Assembly (NCBI GenBank): GCA_030425925.1 | Contig: JAUHZO010000012.1 | Span: 84,106 to 148,105, forward strand | Length of the DNA: 64,000 nt | DNA from: Alphaproteobacteria bacterium | Lineage (GTDB): Bacteria > Pseudomonadota > Alphaproteobacteria > Rhodobacterales > Rhodobacteraceae | Direction: 5' to 3' | Part shown: in pieces, positions 47,192-55,771 of the stretch | Layout of the letters: every line of letters starts with the position of its first letter | Position numbering within the stretch: position 1 is the stretch's first letter | Notes under the pieces: model-generated | Seen by the model: the letters and a program-made list of their open reading frames with translations, nothing else | Databases searched by the model: none | Told to the model about the DNA's origin: nothing | Translations under genes and position numbers: made by a program

Positions 47192-47800
47192 CTATCGAGA
47201 CAGGCTGGGCCGAACGGCCTGCGCCTGCTGTCGTTCTTCCCGCGCGGCTTCGACCTTGGGGCGATGGTATTTTTCTTCCAGCGCCTTTCCAGTTTCATAA
47301 AGCTCGCGTCCTTCAGCGGTGCGATAGCTTTCCGTCATCAAATGCTTGGCCCCGCTTTCCGTGATCTTGAGGGTCCGCGCGAGGTGCGTGCCCTCATGGT
47401 CATAGGCCTTGTATAAGGGCATGGTCTCGCCGTCGCGGATCAGACCTTCGATGCGCCGCGCGGCCTGCAGCGCTTGATCCTGCGCGGTCTCTGGCAAGGC
47501 TTTCTCGTTTGCGAGCAAGGCCTCACGTGTAGCGTTCATTGTGCGGCCATAACGAGCGGCGTAGATATCCCGAACAATGACTTCACCTTTCATGGCGTCG
47601 AATTTCTCAGTGCGCGAAAAAGCATGCGCATAGTCTGTCAGGGGTTCGCGAAACGTCCCGCTCTTGTGGATATGGCGGTCGATGATACCTGCGACGCCAA
47701 GCGCAATGTCGAATTGTGCTTGGGTCAATCCTTTTCCGTTGAAGCTCTCACGGGCTTGTCTGATCTTGTCCTGGGTCTCAGTTCCTAGGGTATCGTTCAT
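47192..47800 (-). CDS. Island protein, unknown function
   Basis: 202-residue soluble protein starting MNDTLGTETQDKIRQ at ATG 47800, preceded by GGAGAAAGACA. It is rich in helix and charge, with a basic C-terminus (RPKVEAAREERQQAQAVRPSLSR). No signal peptide, membrane segment or recognised family. It lies in the minus-strand mobilisation-type block. Confidence 0.7.
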   Translation of the reverse strand: MNDTLGTETQDKIRQARESFNGKGLTQAQFDIALGVAGIIDRHIHKSGTFREPLTDYAHAFSRTEKFDAMKGEVIVRDIYAARYGRTMNATREALLANEKALPETAQDQALQAARRIEGLIRDGETMPLYKAYDHEGTHLARTLKITESGAKHLMTESYRTAEGRELYETGKALEEKYHRPKVEAAREERQQAQAVRPSLSR

Positions 47801-47828
47801 TGTCTTTCTCCTTTCTTTGTCTGTGCTG

Positions 47829-48320
47829 CTAGCGGCTCCACGACCGCACGCGCCGATCCTCGCCTGAGCGACGATCCACGGCTTTCTGAAAGTCCTTGAT
47901 TGGTTTCTCACGGGCTTGAACGCGCGCTTTCGCGCTGTCGAGCATCGTGCTCAGCGCATCGCACTCCCGGTCATCAATCCGCGCCATGTCCCTTTTGTGG
48001 GCCGAGCGTACTTCAAGCTGCGCCTGGCGGTTGATCTGGTGTTTATTGAAAGCGTCAGACCCGAACCTGCGATCAACCAACTGTCGTTTCACCGAACCCG
48101 CTTTGTGAATAAGACGCCGTTGCGCTTCTGATACGCGGTCAGCGTATTCAAGCTCGAATGTGCGCCGCGTGTAGCGACGTTCACTGTCGAGCTTAGAGGA
48201 TACCTCCTTGTAGGCGGTCCACTCATCATTGTTCAAAATCCTGGCGGCTTCTTTGCGCAGTTCCAGCAATTGGCTGCGTGGCTCAAACAGGCCTTTGACT
48301 TCCTCTGTTAGGCTGGACAT
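47829..48320 (-). CDS. Helical, highly charged island protein
   Basis: 163 residues, almost all helical, Arg- and Glu-rich (VKGLFEPRSQLLELRKEAARIL, then many RR pairs). It could bind DNA or be an accessory protein of DNA transfer; no catalytic motif is seen. It starts MSSLTEEVKGLF and is 28 bases upstream of the next gene in the block. Confidence 0.65.
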   Translation of the reverse strand: MSSLTEEVKGLFEPRSQLLELRKEAARILNNDEWTAYKEVSSKLDSERRYTRRTFELEYADRVSEAQRRLIHKAGSVKRQLVDRRFGSDAFNKHQINRQAQLEVRSAHKRDMARIDDRECDALSTMLDSAKARVQAREKPIKDFQKAVDRRSGEDRRVRSWSR

Positions 48321-48388
48321 AGCGGATTTCCTTGGTTTTCGGATAGAATTTGCGAGATGGGAATCCGATCTGCTACGATCAGTTCGTT

Positions 48389-48637
48389 ATGAAATTCAAA
48401 GACATAGATGATATCGTTGAGTGGCTTGAGCCGATGGGCTACGAAACCTTCTGGAGGGAAATTAAACCCTTCTGCCTGATCATGTTGCCGCGCGAAAAAT
48501 GCGATGCGGACATCGCCAACGGGGTGACAGATGAAGAGACCGTGCTTTACGTCATGAAAAACTTGGCACGGATGGAACTGGCTTCCATTCTCAAGCTGGA
48601 ATGGCGTATCGATATACCGATGATGTCGGTGCACTAG
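48389..48637 (+). CDS. Small protein, unknown function
   Basis: 82 residues on the strand opposite to the block around it, starting MKFKDIDDIVEWLEPMGYE. It has the amino acid balance of a real soluble protein, but I see no good ribosome-binding site. It converges with, and overlaps by four bases, the small membrane protein gene on the other strand. Confidence 0.5.
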   Translation: MKFKDIDDIVEWLEPMGYETFWREIKPFCLIMLPREKCDADIANGVTDEETVLYVMKNLARMELASILKLEWRIDIPMMSVH

Positions 48638-48891
48638 CGATCCTCCTGCTTGAAGAACCGCACCCAGCCGCATCGCCCTTGTTGCGCAGGAAGCTCGAAC
48701 TGGCCGTATGGACCGACGAAGCGACAGCGCGTGTAATGGCGATGTGCGAACGGGTCCATGCCTTGGCCTTCATCCACCCAGGCATAGGAACCAATCACAT
48801 GCGGCAGGCCGATCAGATGATAGGTCAACCACAGGCTTGCAGGAACGATCACCCATACGAAGTAGACCAGTTTTAGAAAGCGCGGTTTCAT
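48634..48891 (-). CDS. Small membrane protein, unknown function
   Basis: 85 residues with an N-terminal membrane segment (LVYFVWVIVPASLWLTYHLIG) and a soluble Cys-containing tail. The ATG overlaps the stop of the coupling protein gene (ATGA), so it is translated with it. It may be a partner in a transfer or membrane complex. Confidence 0.65.
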   Translation of the reverse strand: MKPRFLKLVYFVWVIVPASLWLTYHLIGLPHVIGSYAWVDEGQGMDPFAHRHYTRCRFVGPYGQFELPAQQGRCGWVRFFKQEDR

Positions 48892-50279
48892 AGGCGCTCT
48901 CCTTTGCTCACTGGGATTGCGACCTTAGGATCAGACGGTAGTTGCGGCCCTTCGTGCGGGTTGTCGGCCAGCTCACCATGACAAAACGGCGCGATCTGAT
49001 GCTGGCCGACCTTGAGGCAGAGTATCCAGCCGACATTCTTGACATGGACCAACTGCTCATCTGGCTTCATCCGCATCAAACGTTCCGCAGAGATCAGGCG
49101 GTCTTTGCCTGTGCCAATATTCGCCGTGTAATCAAGCGCCGCGCTATTGAGGCCAACGCTGTGTTGTTGGACGAGCGTTTCGCCGATGGCGCGGCTGATG
49201 CGCTCGCATTCTTCGAACGAGCTGAAGCCGAAATACTGCTTCACAATAGCGTTCTCTTCGATGGTTGCAGTTTCCTTGTCGGAATAGGCGCGCTGCATTT
49301 CAGAGCGAGATTGGGCGATGAAGTGGAGGTTGGCCCCATAGCCTCTGACCACGGTCATGGCCGAGATCAGTGATTTGAGTGGCGCGTTGGTGGATTCATC
49401 GAGGATGAAATCCACAGGGATGCGCTGGCCAGAAAGCACGACATCGATGAACGATTGCAGGTGCAGCGCGTAATGCGGCCCAAGGCGTGCCATATGGCGT
49501 TGTGGCCCCACGACAAAAACGATGTAGCGACCTTTGAGTAGGTTTTCATGGGCTAAATCTGCATCGCGGCCTGCGCGATGCAGCGGACTTCCTGCGCCGT
49601 AGATGCGCAACGATTTTAGGGCGGCAGCACGGTGCTGGCCCCAATGTTCTTTATTATTCTCATGCATGTCGAGAATATGCGCACCGAGCGCCTTGCGAAC
49701 CTCATCGCCTTCTTCGACGGCGATACGGGCAGCGCTCAGAAGCACATCAGGGTCAGCCAGCATCGACCACACCCCGCCCGGAATGGCGAGGCGCGGATCA
49801 CTGCTCAGAAGCTCGTTCTCACAGAACTCTTGAAGTGTGCGTGGCTCATCTCTGAAGTACTGGTTTTTGGAATCATTGGGCGGCTCAGGAATCAGCGCGT
49901 GATTTGCGTTGTCGATGGCAAAGACGAGCTCGCCATGTTGTTTCTCTTGGGCAGCGCGAAGGCTTCCAAACGGTGACAGTGAAACCCGATAGGGATTATC
50001 CTCGCCCAGTACGCCGAAATCATCAATGATGGCCACATTACGCCCATAGCGGGCGCACATGTCAGCAGCTTGCGCGGCAATCTCACCGTCCTTGCAATCG
50101 TTGATGATGATCGAACGGTTGTGATCGGGGAGCAGTGACAAAAGCCAAGGCAGCGCCCCGCAACTGGTCTTTCCGCCCCCCGCCGCAGACAGGAGCAGAC
50201 TATGCGAGTGCTTTGGCGCATAGATCGCCTTGCCATCGATTGGGCTGAGGCCAAGGAGGCGTTTTACTTGCTTAGTCAT
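48888..50279 (-). CDS. VirD4/TraG-type coupling protein (T4CP-like ATPase)
   Basis: 463-residue ATPase resembling the type IV coupling proteins that bring DNA to a conjugation channel. Walker A is SAAGGGKTS (Lys37), Walker B FILDEST, and the family segments NPYRVSLSPF and MTVVRGYGANLHFIAQS follow. There is no N-terminal membrane segment, unlike VirD4; the small membrane proteins encoded beside it may supply the anchor. It overlaps the next upstream gene by 8 bases. Confidence 0.8.
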   Translation of the reverse strand: MTKQVKRLLGLSPIDGKAIYAPKHSHSLLLSAAGGGKTSCGALPWLLSLLPDHNRSIIINDCKDGEIAAQAADMCARYGRNVAIIDDFGVLGEDNPYRVSLSPFGSLRAAQEKQHGELVFAIDNANHALIPEPPNDSKNQYFRDEPRTLQEFCENELLSSDPRLAIPGGVWSMLADPDVLLSAARIAVEEGDEVRKALGAHILDMHENNKEHWGQHRAAALKSLRIYGAGSPLHRAGRDADLAHENLLKGRYIVFVVGPQRHMARLGPHYALHLQSFIDVVLSGQRIPVDFILDESTNAPLKSLISAMTVVRGYGANLHFIAQSRSEMQRAYSDKETATIEENAIVKQYFGFSSFEECERISRAIGETLVQQHSVGLNSAALDYTANIGTGKDRLISAERLMRMKPDEQLVHVKNVGWILCLKVGQHQIAPFCHGELADNPHEGPQLPSDPKVAIPVSKGERL

Positions 50280-50577
50280 CGACCATGCCTGCGTCTTTAA
50301 GCGCGCTTTGATCGGCAAGGACAGAAGGATCAGGCGCGCGGCTGCTTGCAGCCAGGCGCGCAAGTTCCTTCTCGCGGCCATAGATTTTGACCATGGCGCG
50401 CAAGGCTTCGATGGTTTTACTGAATGCGCCGATGCCAAGGATAACGGCCAAAAGTCCAAAGCCCCACCATTCGGGCGACGATGGCCAGAGCCAGTATGCG
50501 CTGGCTCCGAGCAAGAACGCCGTCAGGAAGTGACCATTGACGGCAGCAATGGAATCGACAGGTGTTTTGAGGGTCAT
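50272..50577 (-). CDS. Small membrane protein, unknown function
   Basis: 101 residues with two membrane segments (NGHFLTAFLLGASAYWLW and WGFGLLAVILGIGAF) and a basic cytoplasmic-looking tail. It overlaps the coupling protein gene by 8 bases and the gene upstream by four, so all three are coupled. Confidence 0.65.
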   Translation of the reverse strand: MTLKTPVDSIAAVNGHFLTAFLLGASAYWLWPSSPEWWGFGLLAVILGIGAFSKTIEALRAMVKIYGREKELARLAASSRAPDPSVLADQSALKDAGMVDD

Positions 50578-50948
50578 GACTTGCCCTCCGTCTTTGCCGC
50601 GTGGATGGCAGCCGCAATCTCACGGCGCTTGCGGTTCAGATGGCCATAGGTCCCCCAGATTACCCCCGAGAGCTCAGAGCCGCTTAAATCGCGGCTGTGA
50701 AAGCGCAGCCGACCGATGGAAAATCCCGCCCAGAGACCTATCCCGCAGACAAGCGCGATCCCGATTTTTTCAGCGGGCCAGAGGATGTCGGCGAAGGCGA
50801 GACCAAACCCGCCAAGCGATGACGCCACCAGCAGACCCGCTCCGAGCAATTCACGGCGCGCTGAGACCACGGTCAGGTTTTCGAGGCGATAGTTGTCGTT
50901 GCGGGTTTCAACTTCGTTTTCTTTGATGGAGATCGGTGCAAACAGCAT
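50574..50948 (-). CDS. Small membrane protein, unknown function
   Basis: 124 residues with two central membrane segments (LGAGLLVASSLGGFGLAF and IGIALVCGIGLWAGFSIG), starting MLFAPISIKENEVE. The C-terminus is Lys/Arg-rich. It overlaps the next gene by ATGA. No family recognised. Confidence 0.65.
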   Translation of the reverse strand: MLFAPISIKENEVETRNDNYRLENLTVVSARRELLGAGLLVASSLGGFGLAFADILWPAEKIGIALVCGIGLWAGFSIGRLRFHSRDLSGSELSGVIWGTYGHLNRKRREIAAAIHAAKTEGKS

Positions 50949-50951
50949 CGT

Positions 50952-51482
50952 TCAGCTCTCCTGACCGAAGTTGCAGGCAGGAGCGTTCAGTGCGCGCGAA
51001 AGGCCTGCCTGACGGTTTTCAACCGCCGACGGCGTGATGAGACGGCCGCTCGCGGCATATAACGCCAGCGAAATCCGCTCTTCTTCAATGTAAAGGCTTT
51101 CGGCGCAAGAACACCGTGAACCCGAGCGAGAGGCCAGGCGCTGAATACGGGCTTCCTCGGCTTCCCTTGCGCGACGTTCGGCTTCGCGAGCAGGCGCTGC
51201 GGGATCAGGGTTGCCAAGCGCATAGCAAAGCTCGCGGAGTTCTGGGTAGAACATCCCAAGCGTCGAGCTGCAATCTGTACCATTCGGGATCACCTGACGC
51301 GGCGCGCGTGTGGCTTCAAGATCAGCTTGCAAGTCTGCTTCGCACAACTCGCCCCAATTCGAACGAGCGATTTCACGCGTGGCGATCTCGGGGCCAGTGA
51401 CGAAGGCCGACACGCCCGCGATGGCAACGGCGGCGATTATCATCGTCGGGCTGAAGGGAAGGGTTGAGGCATCTATAGCCAT
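50952..51482 (-). CDS. Membrane-anchored protein, unknown function
   Basis: 176 residues. One N-terminal hydrophobic segment (SPTMIIAAVAIAGVSAFVTG) anchors or exports it, followed by a Cys-rich domain (several Cys, with an Arg/Glu helix AREAERRAREAEEARIQRL between). It lies four bases upstream of the preceding small gene and 11 bases from the next. Confidence 0.65.
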   Translation of the reverse strand: MAIDASTLPFSPTMIIAAVAIAGVSAFVTGPEIATREIARSNWGELCEADLQADLEATRAPRQVIPNGTDCSSTLGMFYPELRELCYALGNPDPAAPAREAERRAREAEEARIQRLASRSGSRCSCAESLYIEEERISLALYAASGRLITPSAVENRQAGLSRALNAPACNFGQES

Positions 51483-51492
51483 GGTGGTTCTC

Positions 51493-52071
51493 CTAGTCTG
51501 ATGAGAGGTCGAAGTTGGTGAATTGGCAGTGGCTTTGCGCGAGCGCGGCCAAGCGTTCAGCCCTGAGTGGCAGGCCTTGCGCTGCTTCGCCGTTCAAAGT
51601 CGAAAAATCGGTGTAGCTAGGGGGCTGGTCCGCCTGCATGTTGGCAAGCGTGATCCGCCGCGAGACCGCGCCATGCCCATCGTTGATGTAGCACCACAGG
51701 TTCGACGGTTCGCCATCGACAACATCAAGTGCCGATGCAAAGGCCACGCCCGTGATCACGGTAAGGCTCGTGCCCTCCACAGGCAGAGTGCGGAAGAAGT
51801 TGAAGTTTTCAGCTCCTTCGAGCGCGGCGGTGAATTCATCGACCGCGCGGCAGTTCTCGGTATCCCGCCCAGGCGGGCACCAGTTTTGCGCCTGCCACTC
51901 GCCGAAGAAGGCGAGCCTCACATGCTCGTACTTCTCACGCACCGCGTAAAAATCGGCATCCCAGAGCACGATCAGACTTGCGGAGGTAACTGCGACAGCG
52001 CCTAGGGCTCCGAGGGCGATCCCCCGCGCGAGGCGGGGAAGCCAGGGCTTATGATCCTCTTGCGGGCTCAC
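51493..52071 (-). CDS. Membrane-anchored protein, unknown function
   Basis: 192 residues with one N-terminal membrane segment (LARGIALGALGAVAVTSASLIVLW) and a periplasmic-type domain containing several Cys. It starts MSPQEDHKPWLPR. It overlaps the next gene upstream by four bases (ATGA), continuing the coupled block. No family recognised. Confidence 0.7.
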   Translation of the reverse strand: MSPQEDHKPWLPRLARGIALGALGAVAVTSASLIVLWDADFYAVREKYEHVRLAFFGEWQAQNWCPPGRDTENCRAVDEFTAALEGAENFNFFRTLPVEGTSLTVITGVAFASALDVVDGEPSNLWCYINDGHGAVSRRITLANMQADQPPSYTDFSTLNGEAAQGLPLRAERLAALAQSHCQFTNFDLSSD

Positions 52072-53309
52072 GACCGCCCCCGCGAAGAAGGGCCATTGTC
52101 ACCGCGGGCATCGAGCGCGCCGTTGGCCCGTGCAGGTACAGGCGGCAGGTCGATCAGCCCGTCAAAATCAGGCTCTTCTTCTTGCGTTTCATCGCGTGCA
52201 GGTGAGCGTTTTTCGATCTCCCAGACCATGGTGAGATAGGCGATGACAAAGAGCGCCATTGGCAGGCAGAGCTCTGCGACCGCTATGACAGCAGCAATGG
52301 CGGCAAAGTCCGAGATGTAGCGCAGGCTATCGAGCATCCCAGGCCGTGCAGGGAACACGGGCGGGGTCAGATCATCGCCTTCGATATCGCCGAGCGTTTC
52401 GTTAAGCTGATCCCCAAGGCCGCGCATGAAGACATTCAAGCGCTGCGTTGCCGCCGCATTGCCAGCGATGGTTCCGCCTGAGCGCAATTCATCGGCAAAG
52501 CTGGAGAGCAGAGAGAGGGGTAGCGCTTCGCGCAGAGCCGAGGCCATTTGCGTCATTTCACTATGAAGCACTTGCAGGGCCGCGCGGCGTTCTGTGATCG
52601 AGCGATCTGTATCGGCGAGGATTTCCTGATAAGCGCGGTTCAGGTCATTCAGATCGGCAAGCAGTTCTTCTCGCTCAAACGCCCCCCGCTCGAAAGCTGT
52701 GACGATGGACCGGGCTTGCGCCGCAAAACCCTCAAGGGTAATCGCCATCTCACCACGCCCGCCATTGCCTTGACGCGATAGGCATGAGGTAGCGACTTCA
52801 CACGCTGCCGTGGCTTCGATTTCTTCGGCAAGGGCTTGTGCCACAGGGCCAACGCGCGTCGAGACCAGCGCCGCATCATTGACCATGCGGATGAAGGCCG
52901 TTTGTTCCTGGCCTGCCTGATCCAGCACCCGCAGTTGCACGTCAGGATAAACCATCCCCGAAAACGAGCCGATGAACATCCCGACGCCCGAGACGCTCAT
53001 GCCGATAACGGCGATGACGCCTGCAAGGCGAAATCCGAGCGCTGTGCGCGCCGCCAACTTGGTAATGCCGACCCTGTTCATGCCGTATGCGGCAAAGCTC
53101 GCCGAGGCCGTGATGAGAAGAACCTTGAGGTTGGCCAGCGGGCCTGCTTCGGTGTTGAGCGTAAACAGTGAAATCCCGAGCATGACTGCGGCCAGCAGGC
53201 CGAGAACAAGGAGTGCTGTTTCCTCGAAGGTCTTGCCCTTCGGGCGCTCATGCCGAAGCTTTGGCGGGCTCGCGCGATCGTTGTGATGGTGGGTTTTGCG
53301 TGTCGACAT
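52068..53309 (-). CDS. Multi-pass membrane protein with large extracytoplasmic domain
   Basis: 413 residues from ATG 53309 (MSTRKTHHHNDRA). Membrane segments lie near residues 30-110 (ALLVLGLLAAVMLGISL, VLLITASASFAAYG and LAGVIAVIGMSVSGVGMFIG), then a long helical domain with coiled-coil tendency, and a further pair near residues 340-380. It may be the membrane base of the block. An ATG at 53348 is possible but overlaps the divergent gene's region. Confidence 0.7.
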   Translation of the reverse strand: MSTRKTHHHNDRASPPKLRHERPKGKTFEETALLVLGLLAAVMLGISLFTLNTEAGPLANLKVLLITASASFAAYGMNRVGITKLAARTALGFRLAGVIAVIGMSVSGVGMFIGSFSGMVYPDVQLRVLDQAGQEQTAFIRMVNDAALVSTRVGPVAQALAEEIEATAACEVATSCLSRQGNGGRGEMAITLEGFAAQARSIVTAFERGAFEREELLADLNDLNRAYQEILADTDRSITERRAALQVLHSEMTQMASALREALPLSLLSSFADELRSGGTIAGNAAATQRLNVFMRGLGDQLNETLGDIEGDDLTPPVFPARPGMLDSLRYISDFAAIAAVIAVAELCLPMALFVIAYLTMVWEIEKRSPARDETQEEEPDFDGLIDLPPVPARANGALDARGDNGPSSRGRS

Positions 53310-53425
53310 AAATTTTGATTCCTCTTCGATTTCGTCGTTGGACTTCATTGTTGGTCCGATTGCAGGATTCTTTGCTTCTCAAGGAAACAGCGGCTACGCT
53401 TCGGCAAGCCTTGGTCGGTTTGCTC

Positions 53426-54538
53426 ATGAACAGTAAGAACACAGACAACCTTGATGAGAACGCAGACGCCTCATGCGTTCGCCAGAACGCAAACAAGTTC
53501 CGCGTTCTCCAGAGAGAGCACGCAAAAACATTTCCCGCAGATTGGAAGCTTCTTTGCCGTTCGGTGTTGGAGGCCTACAAGACCGTCAGGCAAGATGAGC
53601 TTGGATATAAGAGGCTAGGTTGGACCATCATTCGCGATGAGATTATGTCGCGTGTGGACAATACGAGCCCTGACGGACGCGTTGAACGCGATGATCGCCT
53701 AACCAGACAGGACATTGAGGCTTGGCAAAACGGTAGCGATTTATCCGATGCAAAATTTCAGTTTGTTGACCTATTCATTAGACGCCTTGAGATGGATGAA
53801 AGGTACGAGAGCCTTTTCGAAGAGATACAAGCGTCCAAGTGTATGTATCAAATGTCTGCACTTGCAGAATTGTATCTCCCAAAAACAGGCAATAAATTCT
53901 TCGCCAAGCTCATTAGAGAAGACTTTCCAAAATACATAGTATCCGAGAAAATTGAAAATGCGTGGTTTTCCCAGATCGCGGCAAAGGTGCAGTATGAGTA
54001 TGATCGGGTTTTCAAATTGGTCTTTTTATATCTCCCAAAAACAATTGAAGACATTGAGGATCGAGACTTTCAAAGAATTACTTTTTTTGAAGGTTACGTT
54101 TTGCCATTGATGGACATAGTTCCATCTGATTCAAAAATTCAACGAGGAAAAGCGAGGTGCTTGGTAAAGCTTTGCCGCGCTGAAGTGCGCGGAGTCTATG
54201 TATTGGGATACGCAGACGGAGAGATATCCTTTACCGTAACGCGCGTTAGTGGTCAGAAATTTACTGAGATAGTCTTGGATTATCCCAACACTATTTTGCA
54301 CCCAGCCATTGATGGATCAGACAGACACAATCGCTATCATCCAACTGATATAATTTCTAAATCTGCCCAAGATCGCGCATCTCGCTCGTGGGAGGAGAAG
54401 TCAAGCTATGAGCAGATGCAAGAAGAAGCCGATCAGAGAGAAGAGTATCGTTGGAGGCTTCAGGCTGAAAGTGCCGAAAATCACAGCGAGAAAATAGACA
54501 AAATTCTCCAATCCAGCTATAAAGGCTATTTATTTTGA
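53426..54538 (+). CDS. AT-rich cargo gene, unknown function
   Basis: 370 residues from ATG 53426 (MNSKNTDNLDENADASCVRQ). The protein is soluble and charged, helical at both ends (QMQEEADQREEYRWRLQAESAENHSEKIDKIL at the C-terminus, in parts). No enzyme motif is recognised. Its GC content and codon use differ from the preceding block, so it was probably acquired separately. Four bases overlap the ankyrin-type gene, so the two are coupled. The region 53315-53425 continues the open frame but looks less protein-like. Confidence 0.7.
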   Translation: MNSKNTDNLDENADASCVRQNANKFRVLQREHAKTFPADWKLLCRSVLEAYKTVRQDELGYKRLGWTIIRDEIMSRVDNTSPDGRVERDDRLTRQDIEAWQNGSDLSDAKFQFVDLFIRRLEMDERYESLFEEIQASKCMYQMSALAELYLPKTGNKFFAKLIREDFPKYIVSEKIENAWFSQIAAKVQYEYDRVFKLVFLYLPKTIEDIEDRDFQRITFFEGYVLPLMDIVPSDSKIQRGKARCLVKLCRAEVRGVYVLGYADGEISFTVTRVSGQKFTEIVLDYPNTILHPAIDGSDRHNRYHPTDIISKSAQDRASRSWEEKSSYEQMQEEADQREEYRWRLQAESAENHSEKIDKILQSSYKGYLF

Positions 54539-54876
54539 ATAATACTGCCGAAAATATGGATTTTGGAGAACGTCAAATTCCGCCCGACATTTTCAGGGCG
54601 GCCGCGGAGAATGATATTTCTGAGCTGGTAAGCGCCTTACAAGAAGGGCAGCTACTCAGCGAACAGCGTGTAGATTTGCTAAATATGACGCCGTTGCATG
54701 TGGCATGCATCAATTGGAGCAACGACTTTTTGGCAGCGGCTTCTCAGCACCATAGCTTCGACCCTTGGATACGCGATGACAATCTGAGAACCCCGTTTGA
54801 CCACGCGTCAGCGAGACGAAACCGTCCAGCCCAGAAAACGCTGCTGGCCTTCATGGAGCGACTGACCTTCGGCTAG
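54535..54876 (+). CDS. Ankyrin-repeat-like protein
   Basis: 113 residues from TTG 54535 overlapping the preceding stop (ATG 54556 is an alternative). It has the ankyrin pattern: IFRAAAENDISELVSALQEG, then LLNMTPLHVACINWSNDFLAAA, then DPWIRDDNLRTPFDHASARR. Ankyrin repeats bind proteins, so it probably partners the upstream product. The stop is 62 bases from the IS element. Confidence 0.75.
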   Translation: MNNTAENMDFGERQIPPDIFRAAAENDISELVSALQEGQLLSEQRVDLLNMTPLHVACINWSNDFLAAASQHHSFDPWIRDDNLRTPFDHASARRNRPAQKTLLAFMERLTFG

Positions 54877-55000
54877 ACGGCCTTCACCAGCAACTAGTTG
54901 AACGAGGGAAGCCCGCTAAGACCATTTCATTCATCTAGGCTCAGGACCCATTGATTTCCGCCTGTCGGCATGATTCATCGCCGGGAAAACGAGCGGTGAC

Positions 55001-55348
55001 ATGTCTGATCTCTTCTGGCTGAGCGACACGCAATTGGCGCGTCTGGAGCCCTTTTTTCCCAAGTCCCACGGCAAGCCCCGCGTCGATGACCGACGGGTCT
55101 TGAGCGGGATTATCTTCATCAATCGCAATGGCTTGCGGTGGCGGGACGCGCCCAGGGAATACGGCCCCCACAAGACCCTCTACAACCGTTGGAAGCGGTG
55201 GAGCGACAAGGGTATCTTCGCCCGGATGATGGTCGGCCTGGCGGCGGATCACGGCGAAGAGAAGACGGTCATGATCGACGCCACCTATCTGAAGGCCCAT
55301 CGCACAGCGTCCAGTCTGGGCGTCAAAAAGGGGGGCGTGGACGCCTGA
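55001..55348 (+). CDS. IS5-family transposase, first frame (OrfA)
   Basis: 115 residues starting MSDLFWLSDTQLARLEPFFP, the N-terminal part (DNA-binding domain) of an IS5-type transposase, with the first catalytic Asp (VMIDATYLKAH) near the end. At 55325-55335 lies AAAAAGGGGGG; the heptamer G-GGG-GGC in it fits -1 ribosomal slippage into the second frame, which would join it to OrfB. Confidence 0.9.
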   Translation: MSDLFWLSDTQLARLEPFFPKSHGKPRVDDRRVLSGIIFINRNGLRWRDAPREYGPHKTLYNRWKRWSDKGIFARMMVGLAADHGEEKTVMIDATYLKAHRTASSLGVKKGGVDA

Positions 55349-55758
55349 TTGGCCGCACAAAGGGCGGCATGAACACCAAGCTGCACGCCATCTGCGACAG
55401 CCTGGGGCGTCCGATCAACTTCTTCGTCACCGCCGGACAGGTCAGCGACTACATCGGAGCGGCGGCCTTGCTGGGTAGCTTGCCAAAGGTCGACTGGCTG
55501 CTCGGAGATCGCGGCTATGACGCGGATTGGTTCCGAAACGCATTGAAAGTCAAAGGGATACAGGCCTGCATCCCGGGCCGGAAGCAGCGCAAGAAAACCG
55601 TCAAATACGACAGGCGTCGCTACAAACGCCGCAAACGCATCGAAATCATGTTCGGCAGGCTCAAGGATTGGCGTCGCGTGGCAACCCGATACGACCGATG
55701 CCCAACGGTCTTCCTGTCAGCCATCATGCTCGCCGCTATCGTCATCTATTGGCTATGA
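55324..55758 (+). CDS. IS5-family transposase, second frame (OrfB)
   Basis: The catalytic C-terminal part, reached from OrfA by -1 frameshift at about 55330-55336. It contains LLGDRGYDADWF (second catalytic Asp) and RIEIMFGRLKDWRRVATRYDR, the Y-(2)-R-(3)-E-(6)-K-like DDE signature region with the catalytic Glu. No stop or gap interrupts it, so the element may be active. Confidence 0.88.
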   Translation, partial: QKGGRGRLIGRTKGGMNTKLHAICDSLGRPINFFVTAGQVSDYIGAAALLGSLPKVDWLLGDRGYDADWFRNALKVKGIQACIPGRKQRKKTVKYDRRRYKRRKRIEIMFGRLKDWRRVATRYDRCPTVFLSAIMLAAIVIYWL

Positions 55759-55771
55759 GTCCTGAGCCTAG

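Larger units (their letters stand above)
54939..55767 (+). mobile_element. IS5-family (IS427 group-like) insertion sequence
   Basis: About 829 bases bounded by inverted repeats. The left end reads GCTCAGGACCC and the right end complements to GCTCAGGACTC, each flanked outside by CTAG (54935-54938 and 55768-55771), which may be the target duplication. It encodes a two-frame transposase. Length, two-frame organisation and protein type fit the IS427 group. Confidence 0.85.
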
